64,000 nt of DNA from Streptomyces sp. LUP30 (GTDB lineage: Bacteria > Actinomycetota > Actinomycetes > Streptomycetales > Streptomycetaceae). The notes beneath the pieces were generated by a model. That model was given only the letters and a program-made list of their open reading frames with translations. It searched no databases and was not told the origin of the DNA. The stretch is taken from contig NZ_MJAJ01000022.1 in NCBI RefSeq assembly GCF_001746365.1, positions 60,193-124,192 on the forward strand, in the 5' to 3' direction. Positions 48,757-56,936 of the stretch are shown here, piece after piece (the first letter of the stretch is position 1; every line of letters starts with the position of its first letter). A program made the translations under genes and the position numbers.

Positions 48757-49055
48757 TCAGCCGTCGACGAAGGGAGCAGGGCCAAGCCCTGCGAGCCCGA
48801 CTTCGTCCGGGCCGCAACCTGTTTCGCCATGAACTCGCTCTCGCGGCCTTCCGGCATGCGCAGCACCCCAGGTGCCGCATCGAAAAGGTCGACCCCCTCC
48901 GCTGACTCAGCCAAGGCGACGCTGCCAGCCCAGGTGCTGGTGCGGTCGGACTCCCGGTTGTCGGTGCGGCTGGGGTCGTAGCGGAGCACGGCCGAAGCAG
49001 TGACCGCCACTTCGCAACCGTCCGGCATGACGACGACGGCGGGACCGACGTGCAC
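48757..49055 (-). pseudogene. Small element-type gene with a frameshift
   Basis: From GTG 49055 the frame reads HVGPAVVVMPDGCEVAV ... TWAGSVALAESAEGVDLFDA ... MPEGRESEFMAKQVAA, a pattern typical of small Streptomyces proteins on integrated plasmids. The expected C-terminus GLGPAPFVDG with its TGA at 48757-48759 is present, but in another frame. A one-base indel near 48800-48815 joins the two. Left unshifted, the frame runs on as a shadow into the next gene. Confidence 0.65.
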
Positions 49056-49095
49056 GGTTGTTGTTACTAGCCCGTGGCGGGGCTGGCGCGGCCAG

Positions 49096-49446
49096 TCAGT
49101 GTTTGACGATGTAGGCCACGACGATGACCGCGATGATCAGCGTGACGAGAATGACGAGCGCAGCACCGCCGCCCGAGGATGCGGTCTCGGCAGGCTTGGC
49201 CTGCCAGCCGATCGGCGCCTGCTCGAACCCGTCAACCCCGCGCGGCTCCAGGCCGCCGTGCTCCTGCTGCCGGTGTGCCACAGCATCTGCCTGCACTGCC
49301 TCCTCGCTATCGCGGGGCTGATTCTGCCCCTGGCAGCTATTGCAGAAATACCGAAGGCCCCAGACCACCTGGCCCTGAGGAACTGGGTGCTCATTCTCCA
49401 CGAGCAGACGGTAGCGACGCGGCGACTCTTCGCGTAGGCAGTGCAT
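49096..49446 (-). CDS. Element-borne small protein with a C-terminal membrane helix
   Basis: 116 residues if started at ATG 49446 (MHCLREESPRRYRLLVENEH); a GTG seven codons upstream is possible. It contains CNSCQGQ, a polar middle and a C-terminal hydrophobic helix (AALVILVTLIIAVIVVAYIV) with a basic end, like a tail-anchored protein. Function unknown. The region 49447-49744 downstream of the integrase side has no convincing gene. Confidence 0.6.
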   Translation of the reverse strand: MHCLREESPRRYRLLVENEHPVPQGQVVWGLRYFCNSCQGQNQPRDSEEAVQADAVAHRQQEHGGLEPRGVDGFEQAPIGWQAKPAETASSGGGAALVILVTLIIAVIVVAYIVKH

Positions 49447-49744
49447 CGGTGAAGTGGCCCACCCCACACGCTGCCGTTGCGGTGCAGCGTGCCGTCACCC
49501 CTCGTAGGGTGTTCCTGCTCGGGGCTGTCGCGGAGGTCCCTCAGGCTCCGAATCAGGAGTGGCAGGAGATGGGCCGAGAGCCAAGCGCCGCCGTGACCAG
49601 TGATCACGAGCGCTTCCGCGCTGGTGCTGCAGATCTATAGTCCTGTCAAGACTGCATCCTCTGAGCCGCATTTGACCTGCGCAGATGACGGAGCCGGGAG
49701 GCAAGTCGACCTCAGACGTCCACGCCTCGTCCACGTGCGGCCGG

Positions 49745-49999
49745 CTAGGCCCTCCGCCGGCCGATCGGAACGGCGATGTATAGCTGTCGGAAACCGTGCA
49801 GAGCGGCATGGAACGCAGCCGCGATCTCGCGCACCCTCTGCTCGCTTTCGATCGCTCGCATGGAGATGTAGTCGGGCGAGATGTTGGGCTGTGTCGCTGT
49901 GTCCGCGAGCACCAGTGCTTCAGCCACAGACTGCAAGACCGTCATGGCCTCGTCCGGGATGGTGGGCCCACTGCAAGACATAGCGTCAAGCTCCACCAT
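49745..49999 (-). CDS. Element-borne small hypothetical protein
   Basis: 84 residues beginning MVELDAMSCSGPTIPDEAMT, with helical, non-random composition (AEALVLADTATQPNISPDYI, AIESEQRVREIAAAFHAALH). GAGGGTGG precedes the ATG. No family recognised. Confidence 0.6.
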   Translation of the reverse strand: MVELDAMSCSGPTIPDEAMTVLQSVAEALVLADTATQPNISPDYISMRAIESEQRVREIAAAFHAALHGFRQLYIAVPIGRRRA

Positions 50000-50062
50000 C
50001 CACCCTCAGCCCGACGAGCGATGCATACAAAGATCGCGTCGTCGGTCTTGGCTCTTCTGTAG

Positions 50063-50341
50063 GCCGCGCGGTGGGCTTCCGGCTATGGGGAAGTCTGGGC
50101 CGAAGCCCGCAAACGGGCCCTGACCCCAGCGGAGTTCGAGTCGGTGTTGGCCGAACGGCCGTATGACCTTCGCCACGCGGCGGTCTCCACCTGGCTCAGC
50201 TCTGGAGTCGAGCCTCAGCTTGTGGCAGAGCGCGCCGGTCACAGCGTGGCCGTCCTGTTTCGCGTGTACGCCAAGTTCCTCAAGGACGGAGATGAGGCCG
50301 CGAACGCCAAGATCTCCGCCCGGCTGGGACAGGGTGGGTGA
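50063..50341 (+). pseudogene. int: Tyrosine integrase, C-terminal remnant
   Basis: In frame after a stop at 50060, the sequence reads GYGEVWAEARKRALTPAEFE, then RPYDLRHAAVSTWLSSGVEP, AGHSVAVLFRVYAKFL and NAKISARLGQGG. The catalytic Arg (DLRH), the second His (GHS) and the nucleophile Tyr (RVYAKF) are present, but everything before the last 90 or so residues is missing. The SLP1/pSAM2-type integrases of Streptomyces end this way. It lies 139 bp from the attachment repeat, where an integrase gene is expected. Confidence 0.9.
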
Positions 50342-50425
50342 GGACTGGATCCCGTCCACGCCCCGTCCACAGCGTTCGAGATGGGGGCGTTCGAACGAGA
50401 CAGTGCGCTGATCGCCGGGTACATG

Positions 50426-50474
50426 ACTAAGGGCCCTGTGAACAGCTGAAACAGCTGGTCACAGGGCCCTTAGT
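50426..50474. terminator. Long hairpin between the integrase remnant and tRNA-Tyr
   Basis: Perfect 16-bp stem (ACTAAGGGCCCTGTGA with TCACAGGGCCCTTAGT) capped, after one mismatch, by CAGCTG / CAGCTG with loop AAA. It can terminate tRNA-Tyr (minus) and the integrase (plus), and lies on the element side of the attachment repeat. Confidence 0.88.
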
Positions 50475-50480
50475 TCCCGT

Positions 50481-50531
50481 GTGGCGGCGCCAGGATTCGA
50501 ACCTGGGAAGGCTGAGCCGGCAGATTTACAG
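50481..50531 (-). repeat. Proximal attachment site within intact tRNA-Tyr
   Basis: Exact 51-bp match to 46490-46540; the tRNA here remains complete. Confidence 0.95.
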
Positions 50532-50563
50532 TCTGCTCCCTTTGGCCGCTCGGGCACACCGCC
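50482..50563 (-). tRNA. trnY: tRNA-Tyr (anticodon GTA)
   Basis: 82 nt with a long variable arm (class II). Acceptor GGCGGTG / CGCCGCC, anticodon stem GCAGA / TCTGC with loop CTGTAAA, T-loop TTCGAAT. It is the integration site of the adjoining element. Confidence 0.97.
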
Positions 50564-50788
50564 GGGTTTGCTGCCGATTCGAACCGCTTTTCGGCGGTGC
50601 TCCCTGGCAACGACGTAAACGATACCTGATGCGCAGGGGTGCTTCGCCACCTGATTCCTCGCCGCCCAGAGGGAGCGGGGTGGCTAGGCTTGTGCGGATG
50701 CGGCCCGGGATCACGCCGGGCTCGGCGGTCACCCCCGCGTGCGCCGATTCGCACCCGATACGCACTCTGATACAAGGAGCCACAGGAC

Positions 50789-51277
50789 ATGGCCGACTCC
50801 AGTTTCGACATCGTCTCGAAGGTCGAGCGGCAGGAGGTCGACAACGCCCTCAACCAGGCCGCCAAGGAGATCTCGCAGCGCTACGACTTCAAGGGCGTGG
50901 GCGCCTCGATCTCGTGGTCCGGTGAGAAGATCCTGATGGAGGCGAACTCCGAGGACCGGGTGAACGCTGTCCTCGACGTCTTCCAGTCCAAGCTCATCAA
51001 GCGCGGGATCTCGCTGAAGGCGCTGGACGCGGGCGAGCCCCAGCTCTCCGGCAAGGAGTACAAGCTCTTCGCGGAGATCAAGGAGGGCATCTCCCAGGAC
51101 AACGCGAAGAAGGTCGCGAAGCTCATCCGTGACGAGGGCCCCAAGGGCGTGAAGGCCCAGGTCCAGGGTGAGGAACTCCGGGTCAGCTCCAAGAGCCGCG
51201 ACGACCTGCAGACGGTCATCGCGCTACTGAAGGGCCAGGACTTCGACTTCGCCCTGCAGTTCGTGAACTACCGGTAG
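50789..51277 (+). CDS. yajQ: YajQ-family nucleotide-binding protein
   Basis: 162 residues, full length, beginning MADSSFDIVSKVERQEVDNA and including YDFKGVGASISW, LKALDAGEPQLSGKEYKLFA and the terminal FDFALQFVNYR. Proteins of this family bind nucleic acid or cyclic di-GMP in other bacteria; the role in Streptomyces is not settled. ATG 50789 with AAGGAG upstream. It is 225 bp from tRNA-Tyr. Confidence 0.95.
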   Translation: MADSSFDIVSKVERQEVDNALNQAAKEISQRYDFKGVGASISWSGEKILMEANSEDRVNAVLDVFQSKLIKRGISLKALDAGEPQLSGKEYKLFAEIKEGISQDNAKKVAKLIRDEGPKGVKAQVQGEELRVSSKSRDDLQTVIALLKGQDFDFALQFVNYR

Positions 51278-51283
51278 TCCGCC

Positions 51284-51310
51284 GGGTGGGCGCCTGCCGG
51301 GCGCCCACCC
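51284..51310. terminator. Terminator between yajQ and the convergent membrane protein gene
   Basis: Perfect 11-bp stem GGGTGGGCGCC / GGCGCCCACCC with a 5-nt loop, 6 bp after the yajQ stop. It can serve both strands. Confidence 0.88.
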
Positions 51311-51335
51311 TCCTGACTCCGCCTACCGGCCGCGC

Positions 51336-51602
51336 TCAGTCGCGCGAGTTGCCGAACAGCAGGCGGTAGACGATCAGGAGCACGAGCGAACCGCCGATCG
51401 CCGCGGCCCAGGTCGCGCCGTCGTAGAAGTCCTTGCTGATGGGGTGGTCCAGCCAGCGGGCCGATATCCAGCCGCCGATGAACGCGCCGGCGACGCCGAT
51501 GACGGTCGTGCCGACGAAGCCACCCGGGTCACGGCCCGGCAGCAGCACCTTGGCGATGACTCCGGCCAACAGCCCCAGGATGATCCAGCTGATGATGCTC
51601 AT
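51336..51602 (-). CDS. GlsB/YeaQ/YmgE-family stress membrane protein
   Basis: 88 residues with three hydrophobic helices. IISWIILGLLAGVIAKVLLP, GRDPGGFVGTTVIGVAGAFI and the Gly-rich pattern are diagnostic of the transglycosylase-associated family. Function poorly known, often stress-induced. Full length, ATG at 51602. Confidence 0.92.
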   Translation of the reverse strand: MSIISWIILGLLAGVIAKVLLPGRDPGGFVGTTVIGVAGAFIGGWISARWLDHPISKDFYDGATWAAAIGGSLVLLIVYRLLFGNSRD

Positions 51603-51830
51603 GCCCTGAACCTGCCCTTCCGTGCTGTGCCCGGGCTGTCCGGGCGCTGTGATCTCGCGCGCCGGCCAGCTCAGGCGCTCGCTCGCCGAAGCGGGCTGTA
51701 CTCGCCCCCGCCGCCGGCGTCGGCATAGGGGGCCGTCGAGGCTTCGGCTTCGTACGAGGTTCGTGCCCCGTTGGCGGGGACGACGTCACTACGGCGTCCA
51801 GCGGTTCCGTGGATCAGTAGGGTGCGGCGC

Positions 51831-53087
51831 ATGACACAGCCAGGACCGTCCCCTGAGCTACGGCGGACGCTGGGCGTCGGCGACGCCGTCGTTGTCGGGC
51901 TCGGCTCGATGATCGGCGCGGGCGTCTTCGCGGCCCTCGCCCCCGCCGCGCACGCGGCGGGCTCCGGTCTGCTGATCGGGCTGGCGTTCGCCGCGGTGGT
52001 CGCCTACTGCAACGCCATGGCGTCGGCGCGCCTGGCCGCGTTGTATCCCGCGTCCGGTGGCACGTACGTGTACGGACGCGAGCGGCTCGGGCCGTTCTGG
52101 GGGTATCTGGCCGGCTGCTCGTTCGTGGTCGGGAAGACGGCCTCCTGTGCGGCGATGGCGCTGACGGTCGGGGCGTACGTCTGGCCGGGGCGGGAGCACG
52201 CGATCGCGGTGGCGGCCGTGGTGACGCTGACCGCGGTGAACTACGGGGGTATCCAGAAGTCGGCCTGGCTGACGCGGGTGATCGTGGTGGTGGTCCTGGC
52301 GGTCCTCGCTTCCGTGGTGGTCGTGTGCCTGGGATCGGGCACTTCCGATGCCGGGCGGCTGGAGATCGGGGCCTCCGAGGGCTTCGGCGGGGTGCTGCAG
52401 GCCGCCGGTCTGCTCTTCTTCGCGTTCGCCGGATACGCACGCATCGCGACCCTCGGCGAGGAGGTGCGGGACCCGGAGCGCACCATCCCCCGCGCGATCC
52501 CCCTGGCGCTGGGCATCACGCTTGTCGTGTACGCGAGTGTGGCGGTGGCCGTCCTTTCCGTGTCCGGGGCCGCCGAACTCGGCCGGTCTGCCGCGCCACT
52601 GGCCGACGCGGTCCGGGCGGCGGGGGCGTCCGAGCTGGTGCCGGTGGTGCGCGTCGGCGCCGCCGTGGCCGCGCTGGGCTCTCTGCTCGCCCTCATCCTG
52701 GGCGTCTCACGCACCACGCTGGCCATGGCGAGGGACAGGCATCTGCCCCACGCCCTGTCCGTCGTTCACCCGCGCTTCCAGGTGCCGCACCGGGCCGAAC
52801 TCGCCGTGGGCGCGGTGGTCGCGGTCCTGGCCGCCACGGTGGACGTCCGAGGTGCGATCGGGTTCTCCTCCTTCGGGGTGCTTGCGTACTACGCCGTGGC
52901 CAATGCATCGGCCTGGACGCTCGATTCGGCTCCTGGGCGGCGGGCGCTGCCCGCGCTGGGACTCCTGGGCTGTCTGGTCCTCGCCTTCGCGCTGCCTGCG
53001 ACGTCGGTGATGGTGGGGGCGGGGGTGCTCGCGGTGGGGGTGGTCGCGTACGGAGTACGGCTGCGGGTGACCAGGCTGACCCGCTGA
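51831..53087 (+). CDS. APC-family amino acid permease
   Basis: 418 residues with about 12 membrane segments. The first helix carries GLGSMIGAGVFAALAPAAHA, the glycine-rich substrate-binding break of APC transporters, then LYPASGGTYVYGRERLG and FFAFAGYARIATLGEEVRDP, all family hallmarks. It probably imports an amino acid or amine by proton symport; substrate not predictable. The start ATG 51831 lies 60 bp inside the open frame and immediately before the conserved N-terminus. Confidence 0.92.
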   Translation: MTQPGPSPELRRTLGVGDAVVVGLGSMIGAGVFAALAPAAHAAGSGLLIGLAFAAVVAYCNAMASARLAALYPASGGTYVYGRERLGPFWGYLAGCSFVVGKTASCAAMALTVGAYVWPGREHAIAVAAVVTLTAVNYGGIQKSAWLTRVIVVVVLAVLASVVVVCLGSGTSDAGRLEIGASEGFGGVLQAAGLLFFAFAGYARIATLGEEVRDPERTIPRAIPLALGITLVVYASVAVAVLSVSGAAELGRSAAPLADAVRAAGASELVPVVRVGAAVAALGSLLALILGVSRTTLAMARDRHLPHALSVVHPRFQVPHRAELAVGAVVAVLAATVDVRGAIGFSSFGVLAYYAVANASAWTLDSAPGRRALPALGLLGCLVLAFALPATSVMVGAGVLAVGVVAYGVRLRVTRLTR

Positions 53088-53202
53088 TGCGGCCCGTACA
53101 GCGGGGGCGCGACGGCCCATGATCTGGGCCACGGCCCATGGCCTGGGCGACAGCCGACCGGTGGTGGGCACAGCCGAATCGTGCAGGGCGCGGGCGTGGG
53201 GC

Positions 53203-53775
53203 TCACGTCGTCGGGGCCCGGTCCGTCGCCGTGCGTATGCGGAACTGGGTCCATGGCGTCAGACTGAGGTCCTCGTCCATGACGTCGTACCAGCCCGTGC
53301 CGTCGAGCCATGCGCGCAACCACTCGGAGAGGCTGGGTGCGTCGACGAACCAGGCCTGGTCGGGATCGCCGGGGTTCGGCTCGAAGAGCAGGACGCTCGC
53401 CTGCGGTGAGCGGCAGTCCACGCAGGCGTACATGGCACAGCCCCAGTGGGATATCGGCAGAACCCCTTCCGGCCACGGCCAGTCCGGGTCCTGACGTCCG
53501 CTCGCGCGGTTGGCGAGGTACTGGCTGACGGCAGCTGGTTCGCCGGACGGGGTGCTGTCCAGCAGGGACAACAGGCCGTACTCCGGGCCGAATCCGCCGT
53601 CGCCGATACGCAGGTAGAGGTCGGCGAGCAGCGCGGGCAGCGGAAAGCCGAGGGCGGCCTCGGCCTGGGCCACGGTGACCCGGTCCACGGGCTCGGGGAG
53701 GGAGGGCCGGCCCCACGGGCGGACGGCGGCCGCCTTGGCCGCCACCCTTTCCAGCAACTGCGCGTTCTCGGTCAT
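53203..53775 (-). CDS. SMI1/KNR4 (SUKH) family protein
   Basis: 190 residues. PEPVDRVTVAQAEAALGFPL, LPALLADLYLRIGDGGFGPE and GLLSLLD are the SUKH core. Bacterial SUKH proteins often act as immunity proteins against polymorphic toxins, but stand-alone members are common; no toxin gene lies alongside. Start ATG 53775 (MTENAQLLERVA) preferred over an ATG five codons upstream. It is convergent with the permease gene. Confidence 0.88.
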   Translation of the reverse strand: MTENAQLLERVAAKAAAVRPWGRPSLPEPVDRVTVAQAEAALGFPLPALLADLYLRIGDGGFGPEYGLLSLLDSTPSGEPAAVSQYLANRASGRQDPDWPWPEGVLPISHWGCAMYACVDCRSPQASVLLFEPNPGDPDQAWFVDAPSLSEWLRAWLDGTGWYDVMDEDLSLTPWTQFRIRTATDRAPTT

Positions 53776-53944
53776 GCGTTCATGATGCAAGCCACCGCTG
53801 ACAACCGGCCCGGCCTGTGGACAACCCGTCGGTTGTGGACAAACCCAGGCCTGCCGGCCAGGCGGCTGGCCGTCCGGCCGATCGGCTGTGGGGGACGCCG
53901 ACGAGCGGGCCAGAGATCAGATGTTCGCGGCGTCGCCTCCCGTC

Positions 53945-54337
53945 TCAGCGTGATGCGAACGGCTGGTCCGTGCGCACGATTTCGCGGCCGAGCGGGAACA
54001 GGGAGACGGGGATCAGTTTGAAGTTCGCGATGCCGAACGGGATGCCGATGATGGTGATGCAGAGGAGGAAGCCCGTGACGATGTGGCCGATGGCCAGCCA
54101 CCAGCCGGCCAGGACAAGCCAGAGCACGTTCCCGAGGCAGGACGGCGCACCGGCGTCCCGACGCTCTACCGTCGTGTAGCCGAAGGGCCACAGCGCGAAG
54201 ATCCCGATACGGAAAGCGGCGACGCCGAACGGGATGCCGATAATGGTGATGCAGAGCAGCGCGCCCGCGAGCACGTAGCCGAGGAACAGCCAGAATCCGC
54301 TCAGGATCAGCCAGATGACGTTCAGAATGGTCTTCAC
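53945..54337 (-). CDS. YccF-domain inner-membrane protein
   Basis: 130 residues from GTG 54337. Two internally repeated YccF units, each with LLCITIIGIPFG and a preceding W-rich helix (VIWLILSGFWLFLGYVLAG; VLWLVLAGWWLAIGHIVTG). Four membrane segments. Function unknown. The GTG overlaps the htpX TGA by 4 bp, so the two are translated in a coupled way. Confidence 0.92.
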   Translation of the reverse strand: MKTILNVIWLILSGFWLFLGYVLAGALLCITIIGIPFGVAAFRIGIFALWPFGYTTVERRDAGAPSCLGNVLWLVLAGWWLAIGHIVTGFLLCITIIGIPFGIANFKLIPVSLFPLGREIVRTDQPFASR

Positions 54338-55197
54338 TGGGGGCGACCTGCCATTTTCTCGAGCCGGGCGATGCGGTCCGCCATCGGCGGATGTGTCGAG
54401 AACATCTTGGAGAGTCCCTGACCAGGACGGAAGGGATTCGCGATCATCATGTGACTCGCGGTCTCGATACGGGGCTCCGGAGGCAGCGGAAGCTGTTTGG
54501 TGCCCGTCTCCAGTTTGCGCAGGGCGCTCGCGAGGGCGAGCGGGTCTCCGGTGAGCTGGGCGCCGGAGGTGTCGGCCTCGTACTCCCGCGAGCGGCTGAT
54601 GGCCAGCTGGATGAGACTCGCGGCGAGGGGGCCAAGGATCATGATCAGGAGCATGCCGAGGATGCCGGGGCCGTCGTCGTCGTCGGAGCGGCCGACCGGG
54701 ATCAGCCAGGCGAAGTTGACCAGGAACATGATCACCGAGGCCAGGGCGCCGGCGACCGAGGAGATGAGGATGTCGCGGTTGTAGACGTGACTGAGCTCGT
54801 GGCCGATGACTCCGCGCAGTTCGCGCTCGTCCAGAAGGCGCAGGATGCCTTCCGTGCAGCACACGGCGGCGTTGCGAGGGTTGCGGCCGGTCGCGAAGGC
54901 GTTGGGCGCCTCCGTCGGGGAGATGTACAGGCGGGGCATGGGCTGGCGGGCCTGGGTGGAGAGCTCGCGGACCATCCGGTACAGGGCGGGGGCCTCGAAC
55001 TCGCTCACCGGGCGGGCGCGCATCGCGCGTAGCGCCAGCTTGTCGCTGTTCCAGTACGCGTACGCGTTGGTGCCGAGCGCGATCAGGACCGCGACGACGA
55101 GCCCCAGGCGGCCGAAGAAGCTGCCGATGACGATGATGAGCGCCGACAGCCCCCCGAGGAGTACTGCGGTCCTGAGCCCGTTGTGCCGGCGGTGCAC
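54334..55197 (-). CDS. htpX: Zinc metalloprotease HtpX
   Basis: 287 residues, M48 membrane protease for misfolded membrane proteins. Two N-terminal membrane helices (about 8-45), zinc motif HELSHVYNRD with the third ligand in SREYEADTSGA, and two more helices after the active site. It is coupled to the YccF gene downstream. The 203 bp upstream to nuoN hold no gene I can see. Confidence 0.96.
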   Translation of the reverse strand: MHRRHNGLRTAVLLGGLSALIIVIGSFFGRLGLVVAVLIALGTNAYAYWNSDKLALRAMRARPVSEFEAPALYRMVRELSTQARQPMPRLYISPTEAPNAFATGRNPRNAAVCCTEGILRLLDERELRGVIGHELSHVYNRDILISSVAGALASVIMFLVNFAWLIPVGRSDDDDGPGILGMLLIMILGPLAASLIQLAISRSREYEADTSGAQLTGDPLALASALRKLETGTKQLPLPPEPRIETASHMMIANPFRPGQGLSKMFSTHPPMADRIARLEKMAGRPQ

Positions 55198-55400
55198 GGT
55201 ACGCCCTCCAAGTCGTGCAGCAGGGGAACCCTTTACTTGCGGATCTTGCTGGTCTCCGGTGTCACTGGTGCCGTGGTGTCACACCCAGTGCACCCTCCCG
55301 TACTGGTCAACGCCAGGCGGGAGGCGCGAGTTCCCTTGTGCCTGCGGGCAGGGGTGTGGGCCGTCCGGGTGAGGACGGTGGCGTACGCGCGCGTGCGGTC

Positions 55401-56936
55401 TCAGAAGAGGCCGGTGTCGGCGAAGCGCAGGACCAGCTGGGGAGCTCCGGAGAGGGCGATGCCGAGGGCTGCGGTGAGGGCGATCGCGGCCGTGAGCGGG
55501 GCGGGGACCCGGTGCTTCTCGGACCGGCCCTCGGGCGCCCTGAAGAGCAGGGCCGTCCACTGGAGGTAGTAGTACAGGGCGATCACGACGTTGATGGCCA
55601 TGACGACCGCGAGCCAGCCGAGACCCGCGCCGACGGCCGCCGAGAAGACGGTGACCTTCGCGAAGAGACCGATGACGCCGGGCGGCAGTCCGGCGAGGCA
55701 GAGCAGGAAGAAGGCCAGCAGCAGTGCCGCCAAGGGGTTCCTCGCGTACAGGCCGCGGTAGTCCGCGATCCGGTTCCCGGCGCTGGTGCGGCCCACCAGG
55801 GCGGCCACCGCGAAGGCGCCGAGGTTCACGGCGGCGTACATGAGGGCGTAGGCGACGGTGGAGCCGACGGCGTGCTCGGCGTCGTCGGAGTACGCGGCGG
55901 CGGCGATCGGTACGAGGAGGTAGCCGGCCTGCCCGACGGAGGACCAGGCCAGGAGGCGTACGGCGCTGTACGCGCGCGTGGTCTGCTGGCGGAGGGCGCC
56001 GACGTTGCCGACGGTCATGGTGAGGGCGGCCAGCGCGGCCAGGGCGGGACCCCAGACGTCCGCGTACGAGGGGAAGGCGACGACGGTGACGAGGATGAGG
56101 CCGGAGAAGCCGACCGCCTTGCCGACGACCGACAGGTAGGCGGCGATGGGCAGCGGGGCGCCGACGTAGGTGTCGGGAACCCAGAAGTGGAACGGGACGG
56201 CGGCCGTCTTGAAGGCGAAGCCGATGAGGGTGAGGACCACGCCGGTCTGGGCGAGGGTGTGCAGCTGGCCGTCGACGTGCTGGATCCGCTCGGCGACCTG
56301 GGTGAGGTAGAGGGTGCCGGTCGTCGCGTACACGAAGCTGATGCCCAGGAGGCTGACGGTGGTCGCGGTGACGGACGACAGGAAGAACTTCAGGGCCGCT
56401 TCGGAGGATCTGCGATCGCCGTGCCGGATGCCGACGAGGGCGAAAACGGGCAGCGAGGCGACCTCCAGGGCGACCACGAGGGTGGCGAGGTCGCGGGAGG
56501 CGGGGAGCAGGGCGGCGCCGGCGGCGGACGAAAGCAGCAGGAACCAGAACTCCCCCTCGGGGAGGCGCCCGCGCGCGTCCTTCAGGGCGGTGACCGACAG
56601 CAGGGCTGTCAGCAACGCTCCCCCGAGCACCAGGAACTGGATGACGAGGGTGAAGCGGTCCACGGTGTAGCTGCAGGTGCTCGGCTCGCCGGTCAGGCAG
56701 AAGGTGGAGCGGTCGCCGTCCAGGAGGGGCACGAGGAGGGCCGCGGAGGCCGCGAGGCCCGCGACCGAGAGCCAGCCGAGGAGCGGTTTGCGGGTCTCTG
56801 CCACGAAGAGGTCGGCGACGAGGACGACGAGGGCGACGACCGCGGTGAGGGTGGGTGGTGCGATGGCCTGCCAGTCGACGGACTGGACCGCTGACGCGGC
56901 CAGGGACTGCACCGGGTACTGGACCAGGGAGCTCAT
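55401..56936 (-). CDS. nuoN: NADH-quinone oxidoreductase subunit N
   Basis: 511 residues, 14-helix antiporter-like proton-pumping subunit of complex I. KTAAVPFHFWVPDTYVGAPL and the conserved Lys/Glu of the broken helices are present, with SSVGQAGYLLVPIA and GLPPGVIGLFAK. The ATG overlaps the nuoM stop (ATGA). Last gene of the operon. Confidence 0.97.
   Translation of the reverse strand: MSSLVQYPVQSLAASAVQSVDWQAIAPPTLTAVVALVVLVADLFVAETRKPLLGWLSVAGLAASAALLVPLLDGDRSTFCLTGEPSTCSYTVDRFTLVIQFLVLGGALLTALLSVTALKDARGRLPEGEFWFLLLSSAAGAALLPASRDLATLVVALEVASLPVFALVGIRHGDRRSSEAALKFFLSSVTATTVSLLGISFVYATTGTLYLTQVAERIQHVDGQLHTLAQTGVVLTLIGFAFKTAAVPFHFWVPDTYVGAPLPIAAYLSVVGKAVGFSGLILVTVVAFPSYADVWGPALAALAALTMTVGNVGALRQQTTRAYSAVRLLAWSSVGQAGYLLVPIAAAAYSDDAEHAVGSTVAYALMYAAVNLGAFAVAALVGRTSAGNRIADYRGLYARNPLAALLLAFFLLCLAGLPPGVIGLFAKVTVFSAAVGAGLGWLAVVMAINVVIALYYYLQWTALLFRAPEGRSEKHRVPAPLTAAIALTAALGIALSGAPQLVLRFADTGLF

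Larger units (their letters stand above)
46490..50531. mobile_element. Decayed integrated element in tRNA-Tyr
   Basis: Bounded by a 51-bp direct repeat (46490-46540 and 50481-50531) that equals the 3-prime part of tRNA-Tyr from the anticodon loop on. Just inside the intact tRNA end is the C-terminal fragment of a tyrosine integrase. Contents: an unknown membrane protein, several small unknown proteins and one frameshifted gene. There are no replication or transfer genes. The repeated unit is 3,991 bp, so most of a once larger element has probably been deleted. In S. coelicolor the plasmid/element SLP1 uses a tRNA-Tyr site in this same gene neighbourhood. Confidence 0.9.

Noticed and set aside
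53203..53775. Toxin-immunity locus around the SUKH protein
   Set aside because: No toxin or secretion gene flanks it; the neighbours are a permease and a YccF protein.
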